NCBI RefSeq assembly: GCF_900114975.1
Contig: NZ_FOUU01000003.1
Span: 121,636-185,635 of the forward strand
From: Thermodesulforhabdus norvegica
GTDB lineage: Bacteria > Desulfobacterota > Syntrophobacteria > Syntrophobacterales > Thermodesulforhabdaceae
Reading direction: 5' to 3'
Length of the DNA stretch: 64,000 bases
Shown one piece after another: positions 44,338 to 53,675 of this stretch. Under the pieces are notes generated by a model. The model saw only the letters and a list, made by a program, of their open reading frames with translations, searched no databases and was not told the origin of the DNA. How positions within the stretch are numbered: the first letter of the stretch is position 1; every line of letters begins with the position of its first letter. The position numbers and the translations under genes are program-made.

Positions 44338-45395
44338 CTGTGATCTCCCGAATCCCCTGAGTTCATCAGCCATCTTTTTAGTGAGAAAAATCCCAGGATA
44401 TCTACCGCAAGTGTGCCGAGGGTTTCAACGGCTTTTCTGAAGGGAGTATTTCTTACGGTCTGCCATGGTGGGACCTGGGAGTTTGTGGGTTGCCTTATGT
44501 TTGTAACGAAGGGCATTTCTCCTTTGAAAATATTACCGCTGTGGACTCGGCTCCATGCTTCGCCGCCCGGAGCTACATCCGTAACGTAGTCGAGAATGAC
44601 CTGACCCGTGTCAAAAAAGGCCGTAACGACCTTGCGGCCTGAGGATGTGTTGCCCAGAGTTGCATCAGGTACCATTTCGAGGGCGTTCCAGGCTGCCAGC
44701 GTCAAGTCTTCGGTCGCGTGGTTCAGGCTTTTAACGACCCCGGTAACCCCGTCACCGACAATGGCCCTGTAGAGGCTCTTGAAGAAGTGGCCGATGCGGT
44801 TTGCGAAGCCCGATGGTCTGCTTTCTCCTTCAGGAACATAAGCCCCGAAGGTAATCCCGCTCACAAGGTGTTTGAAAAAATTGCCTATCGACGACAGCAG
44901 CCCAGGCTTCCGGGCTTCTTCTATTTTGCCTTCTGCGTTTACGTACCTGAATGAAGAGCCCACCGTAAGGTCGAGGAAAAAATTGCGCACGTTTGCTAAA
45001 GCATCGGAAAAATCTTTCCTTAGTCTGCTCGCAAAGGAATCGTGATCGCCTTTGTACAATCCATCAGGGGAATTTTCGTCGTAGAAGTCTCCTCCCGGGT
45101 TGCTTAGCAGTTGTTCTTTTGCATATACCCTGATTTGTTCACCCAGAGACATGGACTTTGAGTATGCCTCCAGGGCTTTGGCTGTCGTGGTTGCGGGTTT
45201 GTCGGGACCGGCAGTGCTGTGGAGACCAACTTCATAAAAGGGCCGGTTCTGTGATTGCGAAGCTCTTGAAACACGGGCTTTCAGGGAGTCAAGCTCTTTA
45301 CCGAAAGACTTTTCCGATTTAACGCTCCCGGGATAGCCGTTTATAGCAAAGTCGTCAAAGCTTATGGGCCTGTTTCTGACACTACTCGACTTCAC
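44334..45395 (-). CDS. Uncharacterised protein, coupled to apbE
   Basis: About 353 residues, glycine- and serine-rich. GTG 45395 follows a strong GGGGGAGGA site at 45409-45401, so I take it as start; a TTG at 45440 lacks one. Several amphipathic helical stretches (ANVRNFFLDLTVG, IGNFFKHLVSGITFGAYVP, IGHFFKSLYRAIVG) repeat a similar FF-x2-L pattern. I do not recognise a family. It lies between DUF4301 and apbE in the Tol-Pal run and overlaps apbE by 4 bases. Confidence 0.65.
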   Translation of the reverse strand: MKSSSVRNRPISFDDFAINGYPGSVKSEKSFGKELDSLKARVSRASQSQNRPFYEVGLHSTAGPDKPATTTAKALEAYSKSMSLGEQIRVYAKEQLLSNPGGDFYDENSPDGLYKGDHDSFASRLRKDFSDALANVRNFFLDLTVGSSFRYVNAEGKIEEARKPGLLSSIGNFFKHLVSGITFGAYVPEGESRPSGFANRIGHFFKSLYRAIVGDGVTGVVKSLNHATEDLTLAAWNALEMVPDATLGNTSSGRKVVTAFFDTGQVILDYVTDVAPGGEAWSRVHSGNIFKGEMPFVTNIRQPTNSQVPPWQTVRNTPFRKAVETLGTLAVDILGFFSLKRWLMNSGDSGDHR

Positions 45396-45445
45396 CGTCT
45401 TCCTCCCCCGGATCTGGAGAAGCAAATTTCGTTCCCTCAATATAA

Positions 45446-46969
45446 CTAATCCAGAAGGTCCGTTATCTTTTTTACAGGTCTGAATGTTTCAGAAGGGATT
45501 TCCACGAAAAGGGTTATCCAGTGTGCCATACTGCCGTTCCACAGCCCCGGATGTTCTATTACTTTTATGGGTTTACCCTTGTAGTGCTTGCGGGTGATTA
45601 TGACCGCATCGTAATCGACGAAGTCTTCCAGGTTATAGGGTCTTCCTCTGTGGTCCCGGAGAGAACAGACGATGTGAACGGGGTTAAAATGCGTGCTGGA
45701 CTCCCATATCGAACGCTGATCAGGGTCGGTCATCCTTACCTGGGATTGTTCCACGATTTGTTTGGAAAGCCGGCCCTGAGCATCCCTTACCCAGAAGGGG
45801 CCTCCACCCGGAGCTCCGACATTCCTTACAACTCCGCATACTCTCTTGGGGCGGTCGAGAATCCGTTTCATTTCTTTTGCGGAAAGCCTGCTCTGAGGCG
45901 GTACTTCTATCCCTAAAGAATTGCAGAGTTTTTCAAAATCAGACCTGATGCCGCTACCATAGCTTTCTATCTTTTCGACCGTCTTAAAAATGTCTTTTTC
46001 AAGTCGTATAAGCAGGCCCCCGAGAACCTTTTGCCAGTGAATGACCGGTGGTTTTCTGTCGTCGGGTAGCACATTGTCGATGTTTTTTATGAAGACTATG
46101 TCGCCGTTACAGTTTTGAAGGTTTTTTAATAAAGCCCCGTGACCGCCCGGGCGGAGTAAGAGTCGCCCCTTTTCGTCTCTAAAGAGTCTGTTTTCCGGGT
46201 CAACCGCGGGAGTATCCGTGGAAGAGCTCTGGACGGAAAAGTCAATTTCGGGTTTGCATTCCGGTCGTTTTGCGAACATTTTCTCCACAATCTCGGTTCT
46301 TGCTTTGACAAACCGGTTGAGCTGGTTATGACCGACCGTGAAGTGCAATCGGGCCACTCCTTTTGCATCCTTTACATATCCGCAGGCCTCAATAACGTGC
46401 TCCTCAAAAGCGGTGCGAGGGCCGTCGGGGTAGGAGTGGAAGGGAATTAATGCCTTGGGAAGATGTCCGAGACCTATATCATCAAGGATTGCTTTTGCCA
46501 GTTTTTTTAAAGGGCCTTTTGACATAAACTCATTGAGCGTGTAGCCGCAAAGGCGATTGCAGCAATCGATCACGGCATCGGAAAAGGCAAACTCTTTAAT
46601 TCTTTCGAAGAACAGTGCCGCTTCCCGAAGTTCCTTATCTCGTTCTGCTTCTCTGAGGAGATCGGAATAGGACTCGATGCCAGGGCGCTCGAGTAAATGC
46701 CACAGGCACTGAAACATCCGGCTGGCAGCTCCCGAGGCGGGAACGAATTTCATTGTCCGTCCTTTCCTTGCTTCGGCTTCGAAAAGCCCTACCAGCTTTC
46801 TTTCCTCTTCGGGCTTGACCCTTATTATACCGTCTCCAACCGTGCAGGGTCTGTCCAGTGTGACATACCAATCGTTTTTTTCAAAATGATGCAGGTAGTT
46901 GCGGATGTCCTCTTCGGTTATCCCGTGAGCTTTCAGAATTTCCCTATCTCTTTCGTCTAAGCTGATCAT
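45446..46969 (-). CDS. DUF4301 family protein
   Basis: 507 residues matching the DUF4301 pattern: the start LDERDREILKAHGITEEDIRNYL, KFVPASGAASRMFQ, IPFHSYPDGPRTAFEEH, LLRPGGHGALLKNL and the end GLWNGSMAHWITLFVEIP. The GASRM-like and PGGHGALL motifs recall nucleotidyltransferases, but no activity is known to me. ATG 46969 has GGGGAAAA upstream. It is in the run between an Omp85 protein and an unknown gene. Confidence 0.8.
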   Translation of the reverse strand: MISLDERDREILKAHGITEEDIRNYLHHFEKNDWYVTLDRPCTVGDGIIRVKPEEERKLVGLFEAEARKGRTMKFVPASGAASRMFQCLWHLLERPGIESYSDLLREAERDKELREAALFFERIKEFAFSDAVIDCCNRLCGYTLNEFMSKGPLKKLAKAILDDIGLGHLPKALIPFHSYPDGPRTAFEEHVIEACGYVKDAKGVARLHFTVGHNQLNRFVKARTEIVEKMFAKRPECKPEIDFSVQSSSTDTPAVDPENRLFRDEKGRLLLRPGGHGALLKNLQNCNGDIVFIKNIDNVLPDDRKPPVIHWQKVLGGLLIRLEKDIFKTVEKIESYGSGIRSDFEKLCNSLGIEVPPQSRLSAKEMKRILDRPKRVCGVVRNVGAPGGGPFWVRDAQGRLSKQIVEQSQVRMTDPDQRSIWESSTHFNPVHIVCSLRDHRGRPYNLEDFVDYDAVIITRKHYKGKPIKVIEHPGLWNGSMAHWITLFVEIPSETFRPVKKITDLLD

Positions 46970-46999
46970 GGCTTTTCCCCTCCCTTTGTCGGCACTCCG

Positions 47000-48958
47000 T
47001 CAGAAGGCCTGACCTATGCTGAAGTAGATCTGTAGAGGGCCGAAAAAGTCCTGATCAGGTGGGTTCAGCTGATAACCCAGGTCAACTCTTATAGGCCCGA
47101 TGGGAGTCTGGTACCGTAAACCGGCTCCGATGGTGTATCTCAGGTCGGTGGGATCAAGTGATAACTGGCCGGGATAGACCTGGCCCATGTCGAAGAAAAG
47201 CACGCCCTGAAAGGACCGCCCCTTTATTTTCAGGGGAAACCTTAAGTCGACGTTTGCTTCCAGAACGCTTGATCCTCCCAGAGGGTTTCCTTCGCTGTCA
47301 AGAGGCCCCAGTTTCTGGTAGGGATAACCCCTTACGCTGTTACTTCCGCCGGCGAAGAAGCGCTTGAATATGGGTATCTTCTGATCATTTTCCAGATTTA
47401 CAATCGTTCCCCAACGCGCACGCAGTGCCAGAACGAAACTTGATAAAGGGATATAAGCCCTTCCTTCCCAGGTGGTTTTTATAAAAGCTACATCAGAGCC
47501 GGTCAGAGAAGATGCCCATTCGGTGGAAGAAAAGATCTGAAAGCCTCTATTGGGATCGAGGATGTCGTCGACGTAACGACCGGTAAATCCGGATACAATG
47601 GAGGAGATGAAATAGTTATCCTTCTGGCGATCTAAGAGGTCATCGGTGTCAGGGGCTATGTCCACGCCGGTCAGGTCGTTGAACTCCAGGTTATGGCCTG
47701 CATACCAGGACCACTTGTTGCTGATTTTTACATTAAACCTGGGCCTGCTGTAGAAGGTGTTGACGGTGTAGCTTTCCTGATCCTCATGGTCCCAGCCGGT
47801 ATTCCATTCGATAGATTGATCTTTGCCGGGGAAGTGAGGTTGATAAAATTGTAATTCGGCCAGCTGTTCTATGAAGCTCCCTTTTAACAGGCCCCGGAGT
47901 GTACGACCGTCTCCTAAGAACCTCCGTGCCTCCAGCTCGAGTTTACCTCGCAGTTGCTCTTCGGTGCCGTAACCGACTCCCGCCCTGACGGTATAAGGTC
48001 GGGCTTCGACCACCGTTATCACGACCGGAAGTTCTGTTTCCTCTGTGTCCAGGCCTTCAACCCTAATGTCCACGTAGGTAAAAAGCTGGGTATCGTACAG
48101 TTTTCTCTGGGAGTTCTGAATCTTCCGGGCCGAAAAGCGTTCTCCGGGCTTGAATTGAAGGTTGAGCCATATTTCTTTCGGGTTGACCCTGTTAAGGCCC
48201 TCGATTCGAAGGGTGCCAAAGGTACAGGGAGGCCCTGTTTCGACGGATATTGAAACCCTGGCTTGCAGAGATTGCTTGAATATTCTGGCTTTTCTTTTGA
48301 CCTGAGCCTTTGGATAACCCCAGTCGGCCAGATACTTTAGAATATTCTTCTCCGTTTTATCGAAGTCTTCAATGCGAAATCTCTGACCTTTTTTCAGGGG
48401 TATTAACTTCAAAAGCTCATCGTGCCAGGATGTGTTTTTTTCGCCGTTTACCGTTAGATCTATTGAGGATATCCTCACGGGTTCGCCTTCATGGACTTTT
48501 ACCGTAAGCCTGATCAGCTTTGGGCCGATCTGTTTCACTTCTCCTTTGCTGACCTGAACATCGTAAAACCCTTCAGAACGGTAAAAATCTTCTATTCTTT
48601 TTAGGTCGGATTCGAAGATCTCTTCGTCGTAATAGGCCTTTTCAAAAATCCCCAGTAGCCCTTTCTCCCTGGTTTTCATAAGGCCCTTTAACCGGCTGTC
48701 CGAAAAGGACCGATTACCGATAAAGCTTATCAATGCTACCTGTAATCTCGGTTCATCCGCCCCGGAAGGGTAGGGCGTGCAAAAAATAAGGAGTACGCAG
48801 GCGCAAAGTACGTAGAAGCCCGGGGTTATCTTCGAAATGTAACCGGCTGCCCTTTTGTACGAGTTAGGTAGAAATTCCAATTCGGTAGTCGTGAGCAAAG
48901 CAGCAACATCGTAAGTGCTCTGATTTGTCGGCCCTTTTTTCACAGATGTTTTGCTCAC
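47000..48958 (-). CDS. Omp85-family outer-membrane protein (TamA/BamA-like)
   Basis: 652 residues with an N-terminal hydrophobic segment near residues 45-67 (probable signal), about three POTRA-like repeats (about 75-335) and a C-terminal beta barrel. Barrel marks are SNSVRGYPYQKLGPLD (the conserved RGY loop) and IGPIRVDLGYQLN, with a final aromatic residue. The three POTRA count and position suggest TamA-type rather than BamA, which has five. The start at GTG 48958 leaves 44 residues before the signal and may be too early. Role: insertion or export of outer-membrane proteins. Confidence 0.85.
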   Translation of the reverse strand: MSKTSVKKGPTNQSTYDVAALLTTTELEFLPNSYKRAAGYISKITPGFYVLCACVLLIFCTPYPSGADEPRLQVALISFIGNRSFSDSRLKGLMKTREKGLLGIFEKAYYDEEIFESDLKRIEDFYRSEGFYDVQVSKGEVKQIGPKLIRLTVKVHEGEPVRISSIDLTVNGEKNTSWHDELLKLIPLKKGQRFRIEDFDKTEKNILKYLADWGYPKAQVKRKARIFKQSLQARVSISVETGPPCTFGTLRIEGLNRVNPKEIWLNLQFKPGERFSARKIQNSQRKLYDTQLFTYVDIRVEGLDTEETELPVVITVVEARPYTVRAGVGYGTEEQLRGKLELEARRFLGDGRTLRGLLKGSFIEQLAELQFYQPHFPGKDQSIEWNTGWDHEDQESYTVNTFYSRPRFNVKISNKWSWYAGHNLEFNDLTGVDIAPDTDDLLDRQKDNYFISSIVSGFTGRYVDDILDPNRGFQIFSSTEWASSLTGSDVAFIKTTWEGRAYIPLSSFVLALRARWGTIVNLENDQKIPIFKRFFAGGSNSVRGYPYQKLGPLDSEGNPLGGSSVLEANVDLRFPLKIKGRSFQGVLFFDMGQVYPGQLSLDPTDLRYTIGAGLRYQTPIGPIRVDLGYQLNPPDQDFFGPLQIYFSIGQAF

Positions 48959-48982
48959 GCCGGATGTTGTCCCGTTGTTTTT

Positions 48983-49702
48983 CTATTGTGGTGACTTTTT
49001 CAGGGATTCCAGAGCCTCTTTTGCCAGTCGGGCTTCAGCGCTGTTCGGGGCCTTCTCAATGACCTTTTCGTAAAGTATTCGCGCTGCCGTTCTGTCTCCC
49101 AGAGCCTCCCAGGCTTTGGCCTGCTTGTAGAGCGAACTGGCTACCTTGTTGCCCTTTGGGTATTTGTCTATCACCTGCTGGTAATATTCAATAGCTTTGA
49201 GATAGTTTCCTCTTATAAAGTAGATTTCACCGAGCCAGAAAAAGGCGTTGTCCGCAAGGGACGAATCCGGGTAATTATCGGCAAATTGTTTAAATTTTTC
49301 TTCTGATAGCGAATAATTCTTTTGTTGAAAGGCCTTTAAAGCTTCTGAGTAGAGTGCTTCCTCAGGGGACATTGAAGGCGTCTCTTGCCGGGCAGGCTCT
49401 GGCGGCCTGGCGATTACAGGTGATGTCGTAACGGGCATCTGTCCCTTTTCAATCTTATGCTCAAGTTCCTGCAAACGCCCTTCCATGCGCCCCATCTGTA
49501 ACTGCAGATTATCAAGGCGTGCCATGAGATCGGCTTTTGCCTTCCTTTCTTCTTCGGTATTTTGAACTTTTTTCTCCAGCTCTCCGACGCGTTGCTCTAA
49601 CATGGCAAGTCTTTGCTGTAAGAGGGTTTGTTCCTGAGTCGTCACGCACCCCATAGAAAAAGCCGTAATCAGGATCAGGAAAACCGGGATAGCATATCGC
49701 AT
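48983..49702 (-). CDS. cpoB: CpoB/YbgF, Tol-Pal associated TPR protein
   Basis: 239 residues. A lipoprotein signal (FLILITAFSMGC) is followed by a long coiled coil (LAMLEQRVGELEKKV) and three C-terminal TPR repeats (YSEALKAFQQKNYSLSEEKF, AFFWLGEIYFIRGNYLKAI, ASSLYKQAKAWEALGD). CpoB couples Tol with peptidoglycan synthesis. Lies after pal as in most Tol clusters. Unlike E. coli CpoB it appears to be lipidated. Confidence 0.9.
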   Translation of the reverse strand: MRYAIPVFLILITAFSMGCVTTQEQTLLQQRLAMLEQRVGELEKKVQNTEEERKAKADLMARLDNLQLQMGRMEGRLQELEHKIEKGQMPVTTSPVIARPPEPARQETPSMSPEEALYSEALKAFQQKNYSLSEEKFKQFADNYPDSSLADNAFFWLGEIYFIRGNYLKAIEYYQQVIDKYPKGNKVASSLYKQAKAWEALGDRTAARILYEKVIEKAPNSAEARLAKEALESLKKSPQ

Positions 49703-49755
49703 GACTTACCTTCCTTTTTAACTGTTGTTAATTCTGACCGAGCACTCCGGTATCC

Positions 49756-50304
49756 TCAATAGTGAAGTACGAAATGGGCCCGTCTGTTTTTTGCCCACGA
49801 TTCTTCGTCATGACCCAGTGCTATGGGTTTTTCTTCTCCGTAGCTTATGGTGGTCATGCGGTTGGGATCTATGCCCAGGTTGACCAGATACTGCCAGGCA
49901 CTGTGAGCTCTGCGTTCGCCTAGGGCCAGATTGTATTCGTTCGTCCCGCGTTCATCACAGTGACCCTCGATGGTTACCGTGACAAGAGGATAACGCTTGA
50001 GAAACTCGGCTTTTTCTTCCAGTATTCTTTTGGCTTCTTCGGTTAACTCGTAGGAGTCGAAGGCAAAGTGAATGTCCCGGTTTTCAAAAACTTCCTTTGC
50101 GGCGAGAAATTCCTGTTTTTCTTCTTCGGTGGTTATACCGAGAGCTCTCCATCTTGGATCCTCAATTATTTTGCCCTGCTCAATGCCTGCTCCGGCTTCT
50201 CCGGGCGGCACGGCGCCCGGGGCAGGCGTATAGGCTACTCGTTTTGCACATCCTGCAATCATAAAGACAAACACGGAAATTAGAACCGCTGCACATCGTT
50301 TCAT
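49756..50304 (-). CDS. pal: Peptidoglycan-associated lipoprotein Pal
   Basis: 182 residues with a lipobox (FMIAGCAKR) and an OmpA-like domain: [36 protein letters not shown] and [15 protein letters not shown], with the peptidoglycan-binding Asp and Arg. ATG 50304 has GGGAGGG-like upstream. Anchors the outer membrane to peptidoglycan and binds TolB. Confidence 0.95.
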   Translation of the reverse strand: MKRCAAVLISVFVFMIAGCAKRVAYTPAPGAVPPGEAGAGIEQGKIIEDPRWRALGITTEEEKQEFLAAKEVFENRDIHFAFDSYELTEEAKRILEEKAEFLKRYPLVTVTIEGHCDERGTNEYNLALGERRAHSAWQYLVNLGIDPNRMTTISYGEEKPIALGHDEESWAKNRRAHFVLHY

Positions 50305-50322
50305 TGCAAATCCCTCCCTGAC

Positions 50323-51642
50323 TCAAGGTTGTGTTGGACGAGGTGACCAGGCCGGTAGTAATTGATCGCCCTTTATGTCAGTCAGCCGCCTTAGGTTTTG
50401 ACCGTTTTTCAACATAATCCATATAGCGTAATTTCCAGATCTGTTCGACTGAAAAGCAATCATTCGGCCGTCCGGAGACCACACGGGTGCTTCGTCGTTG
50501 TGGTTTCCGGACGTTAGCTGAATAAGATCGGTGCCGTCGGGACGAATGAGGAATATGTGATGATGACCGTCCGTCCTGCCACTGTAGGCTATCCAGCTTC
50601 CGTCAGGCGACCATGCAGGAGATGTGTTGTAATTGCCGTAGAAAGTAAGCCGTGACCTGCGACCAGTTTCGACATCCACTATGTATATTTGCGGGGAGCC
50701 GGTTTCTCCTGAGACGTAGGCAATTTTTTTCCCATCCGGAGACCAGCTGCCGGGTAACTCAATGGCCCATCCCCCTACGGCTTTCTTTATTATCCTTCCC
50801 GTGGATGCGTCCATTATGTAAATGTCGGGATTGTCCTCGGCGGATAAGCTCACGGCCAGAAGCGGCTGAGATGGGTGAAAACGGGGCGCTGCTATCACGC
50901 CGGAGGATTCATAAACGGTGCGAACTGCGCCGGTAAAGACCGAAAGAAGGGAAATGCCCATTGTTTTTTCGCTTCTGTAGGCGGTATAGGCAATCAGGTT
51001 TCCGTCGGGGCTCCAGCTGGGTGAGAGCACGAGTTTTTCTTCGGGGGTCAGCAGAAGAGGATTTGATCCGTCAAAATCAACCACGTAAAGGCGCTGTAAC
51101 CCCCCGTCTTTGTTGACGAAGGCTATTTTGGTGGAAAAAACTCCGGGTGTTCCCGTCAGATACTTCATGATCATATCGGCAAAGTGATGTATCATGCGCC
51201 GGTAGTCCTTAATTCCGCCGTCATAGGCCTGCCCTAAGACCATTTTTCCTGCAACCACGTCAAAAAGCCTTAATTCCAGGTGCAATTGTCCACCCGACGC
51301 AAGGTACGATCCCCTAACGAGGAATTCTGCTCCCAACCTCTTCCAGGAAGCAAAAGATATCTCTTCGGCGGTGGTTCCCATTTTTTGAGGGTCTTCCAGA
51401 AATCCTGCAGGATCCAGACAGGAAAAGGCTCCGGAAAAGTCAAGATCCCTCCGCAAAAGTTCCGCCATCGCTGAGGATAATTCGGGATTTTCGGCTCCCT
51501 CTCTCTTAAAGTCGGGTACGGCTACAGGGAGTTTTCTGAAATTAGGCTCAGTTATGTCGATGTAAACGCGGCTTTGAATTTTCACTCCCCAAAGCAGGCA
51601 TAGAAAAAACACCGAGAGTAACACAAGGAGATGGCTTTTCAT
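50323..51642 (-). CDS. tolB: TolB periplasmic beta-propeller
   Basis: 439 residues. Start ATG 51642 follows GGAGGA, seven bases after the tolA stop, and gives a signal peptide (LLVLLSVFFLCLLWG); the frame is open further but has no better start. N-terminal domain followed by a six-bladed propeller of repeats with SWSPDG or AWSPDG (e.g. SPSWSPDGNLIAYTA). Interacts with Pal. Confidence 0.95.
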   Translation of the reverse strand: MKSHLLVLLSVFFLCLLWGVKIQSRVYIDITEPNFRKLPVAVPDFKREGAENPELSSAMAELLRRDLDFSGAFSCLDPAGFLEDPQKMGTTAEEISFASWKRLGAEFLVRGSYLASGGQLHLELRLFDVVAGKMVLGQAYDGGIKDYRRMIHHFADMIMKYLTGTPGVFSTKIAFVNKDGGLQRLYVVDFDGSNPLLLTPEEKLVLSPSWSPDGNLIAYTAYRSEKTMGISLLSVFTGAVRTVYESSGVIAAPRFHPSQPLLAVSLSAEDNPDIYIMDASTGRIIKKAVGGWAIELPGSWSPDGKKIAYVSGETGSPQIYIVDVETGRRSRLTFYGNYNTSPAWSPDGSWIAYSGRTDGHHHIFLIRPDGTDLIQLTSGNHNDEAPVWSPDGRMIAFQSNRSGNYAIWIMLKNGQNLRRLTDIKGDQLLPAWSPRPTQP

Positions 51643-51649
51643 GATCTGT

Positions 51650-52453
51650 TTATCCTCCGGCAAGCTCGGGTCTGAACCTGATTCCGATTTCTTCGGCTGG
51701 AGGGCTGTAAATCCTCGGAAAGGGCGGCAATGGATCGGCTTTCTTGACGGCCTTCCAGGCCGAATCGTCAAAAAGGGAGTTTCCCGATTTTTTTTCAAAG
51801 CGCATTGAAAGAATTTTCCCATCACGTCTTACTTTAATCACAATAACGGCTTCAAGATCGCCTCTGCCTAAAAATTCCACAGGTAGCGCCCACTGTTTCT
51901 GTATGGCCCTCCACACTTCGCTGTAATAAAGCCTTCTTGCAAGCCCGTACTCGGCGTCGCCTTCTTCCACGGTCCTTTCGGTTTTACGGTTTTCTGCCGT
52001 TTCTTCCCCTGATTTTTTGACGGGAATGACCGGGATGAGTTTTTCCCAGGAAGCAATTTTCTGTGAAGGTTTCTTCGCCTGAGGCTCAAGCTCCGGTGCT
52101 GGTTCCAGTGGCTTTAAGGCAAGTCCCGGGACGCCTTCGGTTTTCGTATCGGGGATATCTATTTTCTGCACCGGATATAAGGGCTGGACGGGTTGCCGGG
52201 GGGCAGGCGATCTGGTCGTTGAGGCCGTTCGGCTCGTCTTTACCTTTGAAACAGCCTTTCCCCGGTCAACTTCTTTCGCCGATATGAGATGTACGCGATA
52301 AACGTTCGATATGTATTGTCGGCTTTCCGTTCGGTTTACAAAGGGCATCCACAGCAAGATAACGACAAGACTCATATGTATCAGGGCCGATATACCAACG
52401 CCCTTGGCATATTCCCGGGTTTCTCCATTACTTCCGAAAACGGAGCGTCTCAT
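51650..52453 (-). CDS. tolA: TolA-like protein with TonB C-terminal domain
   Basis: 267 residues. Inner-membrane helix ALIHMSLVVILLWMPFV, a Pro/Lys-rich linker (shorter than the long helix of E. coli TolA) and a C-terminal TonB/TolA domain with GDLEAVIVIKVRRDGKILS and FDDSAWKAVKKADPLPPFP. Energised by TolQR to act on Pal-TolB. Overlaps tolR by 4 bases. Confidence 0.88.
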   Translation of the reverse strand: MRRSVFGSNGETREYAKGVGISALIHMSLVVILLWMPFVNRTESRQYISNVYRVHLISAKEVDRGKAVSKVKTSRTASTTRSPAPRQPVQPLYPVQKIDIPDTKTEGVPGLALKPLEPAPELEPQAKKPSQKIASWEKLIPVIPVKKSGEETAENRKTERTVEEGDAEYGLARRLYYSEVWRAIQKQWALPVEFLGRGDLEAVIVIKVRRDGKILSMRFEKKSGNSLFDDSAWKAVKKADPLPPFPRIYSPPAEEIGIRFRPELAGG

Positions 52454-52872
52454 CGTTTTTCAGGAGGTTCCGTAATGAGTCCAATGTCTTCTATTCCGGC
52501 TTCTCTTATCTTTGACATAACGGTCATAACGGTACCGTAGCTAAGAGCCCTATCGGCCCTCAGAAAGATGCCTTTATGATCTTGCCGATTGGCATAAATT
52601 GCTCTGAGCTTCGGTGCGAGATCTTCAAGGGCTACTTCGTATTCGTCGATGTAAATTTTACCCGTCGCATCTACGGTCACAACCAGGCGTTCTTCAGGGG
52701 ACTCAATGGCTGGAGCTTCTGCCGCCGGGACCTTTACGTCGAAGCCCTGCATCATCAGAGGAGCCGTTACCATGAAAATCACAAGAAGCACCAGCATCAC
52801 ATCGACAAAGGGGGTAACGTTTATATCCGAGACGAGATGGGGATCTTTCTCTTCGTAAAGATAATCTCTCAT
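52450..52872 (-). CDS. tolR: TolR/ExbD-family protein
   Basis: 140 residues. One TM helix with the essential Asp (NVTPFVDVMLVLLVIFMVTAP) and a periplasmic domain. Uses proton motive force with TolQ. Overlaps tolQ by 4 bases and tolA by 4 bases. Distinction from ExbD rests on the Tol context. Confidence 0.93.
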   Translation of the reverse strand: MRDYLYEEKDPHLVSDINVTPFVDVMLVLLVIFMVTAPLMMQGFDVKVPAAEAPAIESPEERLVVTVDATGKIYIDEYEVALEDLAPKLRAIYANRQDHKGIFLRADRALSYGTVMTVMSKIREAGIEDIGLITEPPEKR

Positions 52873-53675
52873 AGTACGGCCCTTCCTGTTTCACCGGCCG
52901 TGACGATTCCGTGAACCTCTTCACCCTGGGGTGAAGAAGCGATTCGCCGCATGAGGTCACGATCTACGAAGTTCATGAAATCGCTTATAAAGTGACGTGT
53001 CTCGATTTCTACGGCTCTGATTTTCTGAGAAAAGTAGTTATAGAAGATTACGGCGGGTATGGCTGTTGCAAGACCCACGGCCGTTGCGATTAAAGCTTCG
53101 GCAATGCCGGGAGCTACCACTGCGAGGTTGGCACTTCCCTGAAGGCCGATGTTTCTGAAACTGTTCATTATGCCCCATACGGTGCCAAAGAGGCCGATGA
53201 AGGGAGCACTGCTACCCGTTGAAGCCAGAAGGCCGAGCCATTTTTCAAGTCGTCCTCTTTCTATCAGCAGAGCCGTGTGCATGGTTCTGAAAATACTGTC
53301 CCTCACGAGTTCTCCGGCTTCCGGGCGCAATTTTTCCCCTTCTTTTCCTCTGATTGCCCTTACGAGTTCGCCGTATCCTGCTCTGAAAACATGAACGAGC
53401 GGTGTTTCCGAGAAGGCTGATGCTTCCCTGTAAAAGACCGAAAGATTTTTCTGCTGGTGGAATCGCAGGATAAAAGATATCGTTTCCTTTCGCACACGGC
53501 GAAATCTGATGAACTTGGCAATAATAATACCCCAGCAGCATACGGACATAACGATAAGGATTAACAGTACAATTCTTACGAGAATCCCCGTGTGTCCTAA
53601 GAGTTCAAATATGCCGGATCCATTGGTTGACGGTAAAACAGAAGAAATCAGGAAAAAACCGCCGAAGCAAAACAT
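52869..53675 (-). CDS. tolQ: TolQ/ExbB-family proton channel
   Basis: 268 residues with three TM helices: VRIVLLILIVMSVCCWGIII, LGLLASTGSSAPFIGLFGTVWG and ALIATAVGLATAIPAVIFYNYF. The ATG comes directly after the sir2 stop, with CAGGAG in the last codons of sir2 as the ribosome site. First gene of tolQRAB-pal-cpoB on the minus strand. Confidence 0.93.
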   Translation of the reverse strand: MFCFGGFFLISSVLPSTNGSGIFELLGHTGILVRIVLLILIVMSVCCWGIIIAKFIRFRRVRKETISFILRFHQQKNLSVFYREASAFSETPLVHVFRAGYGELVRAIRGKEGEKLRPEAGELVRDSIFRTMHTALLIERGRLEKWLGLLASTGSSAPFIGLFGTVWGIMNSFRNIGLQGSANLAVVAPGIAEALIATAVGLATAIPAVIFYNYFSQKIRAVEIETRHFISDFMNFVDRDLMRRIASSPQGEEVHGIVTAGETGRAVL

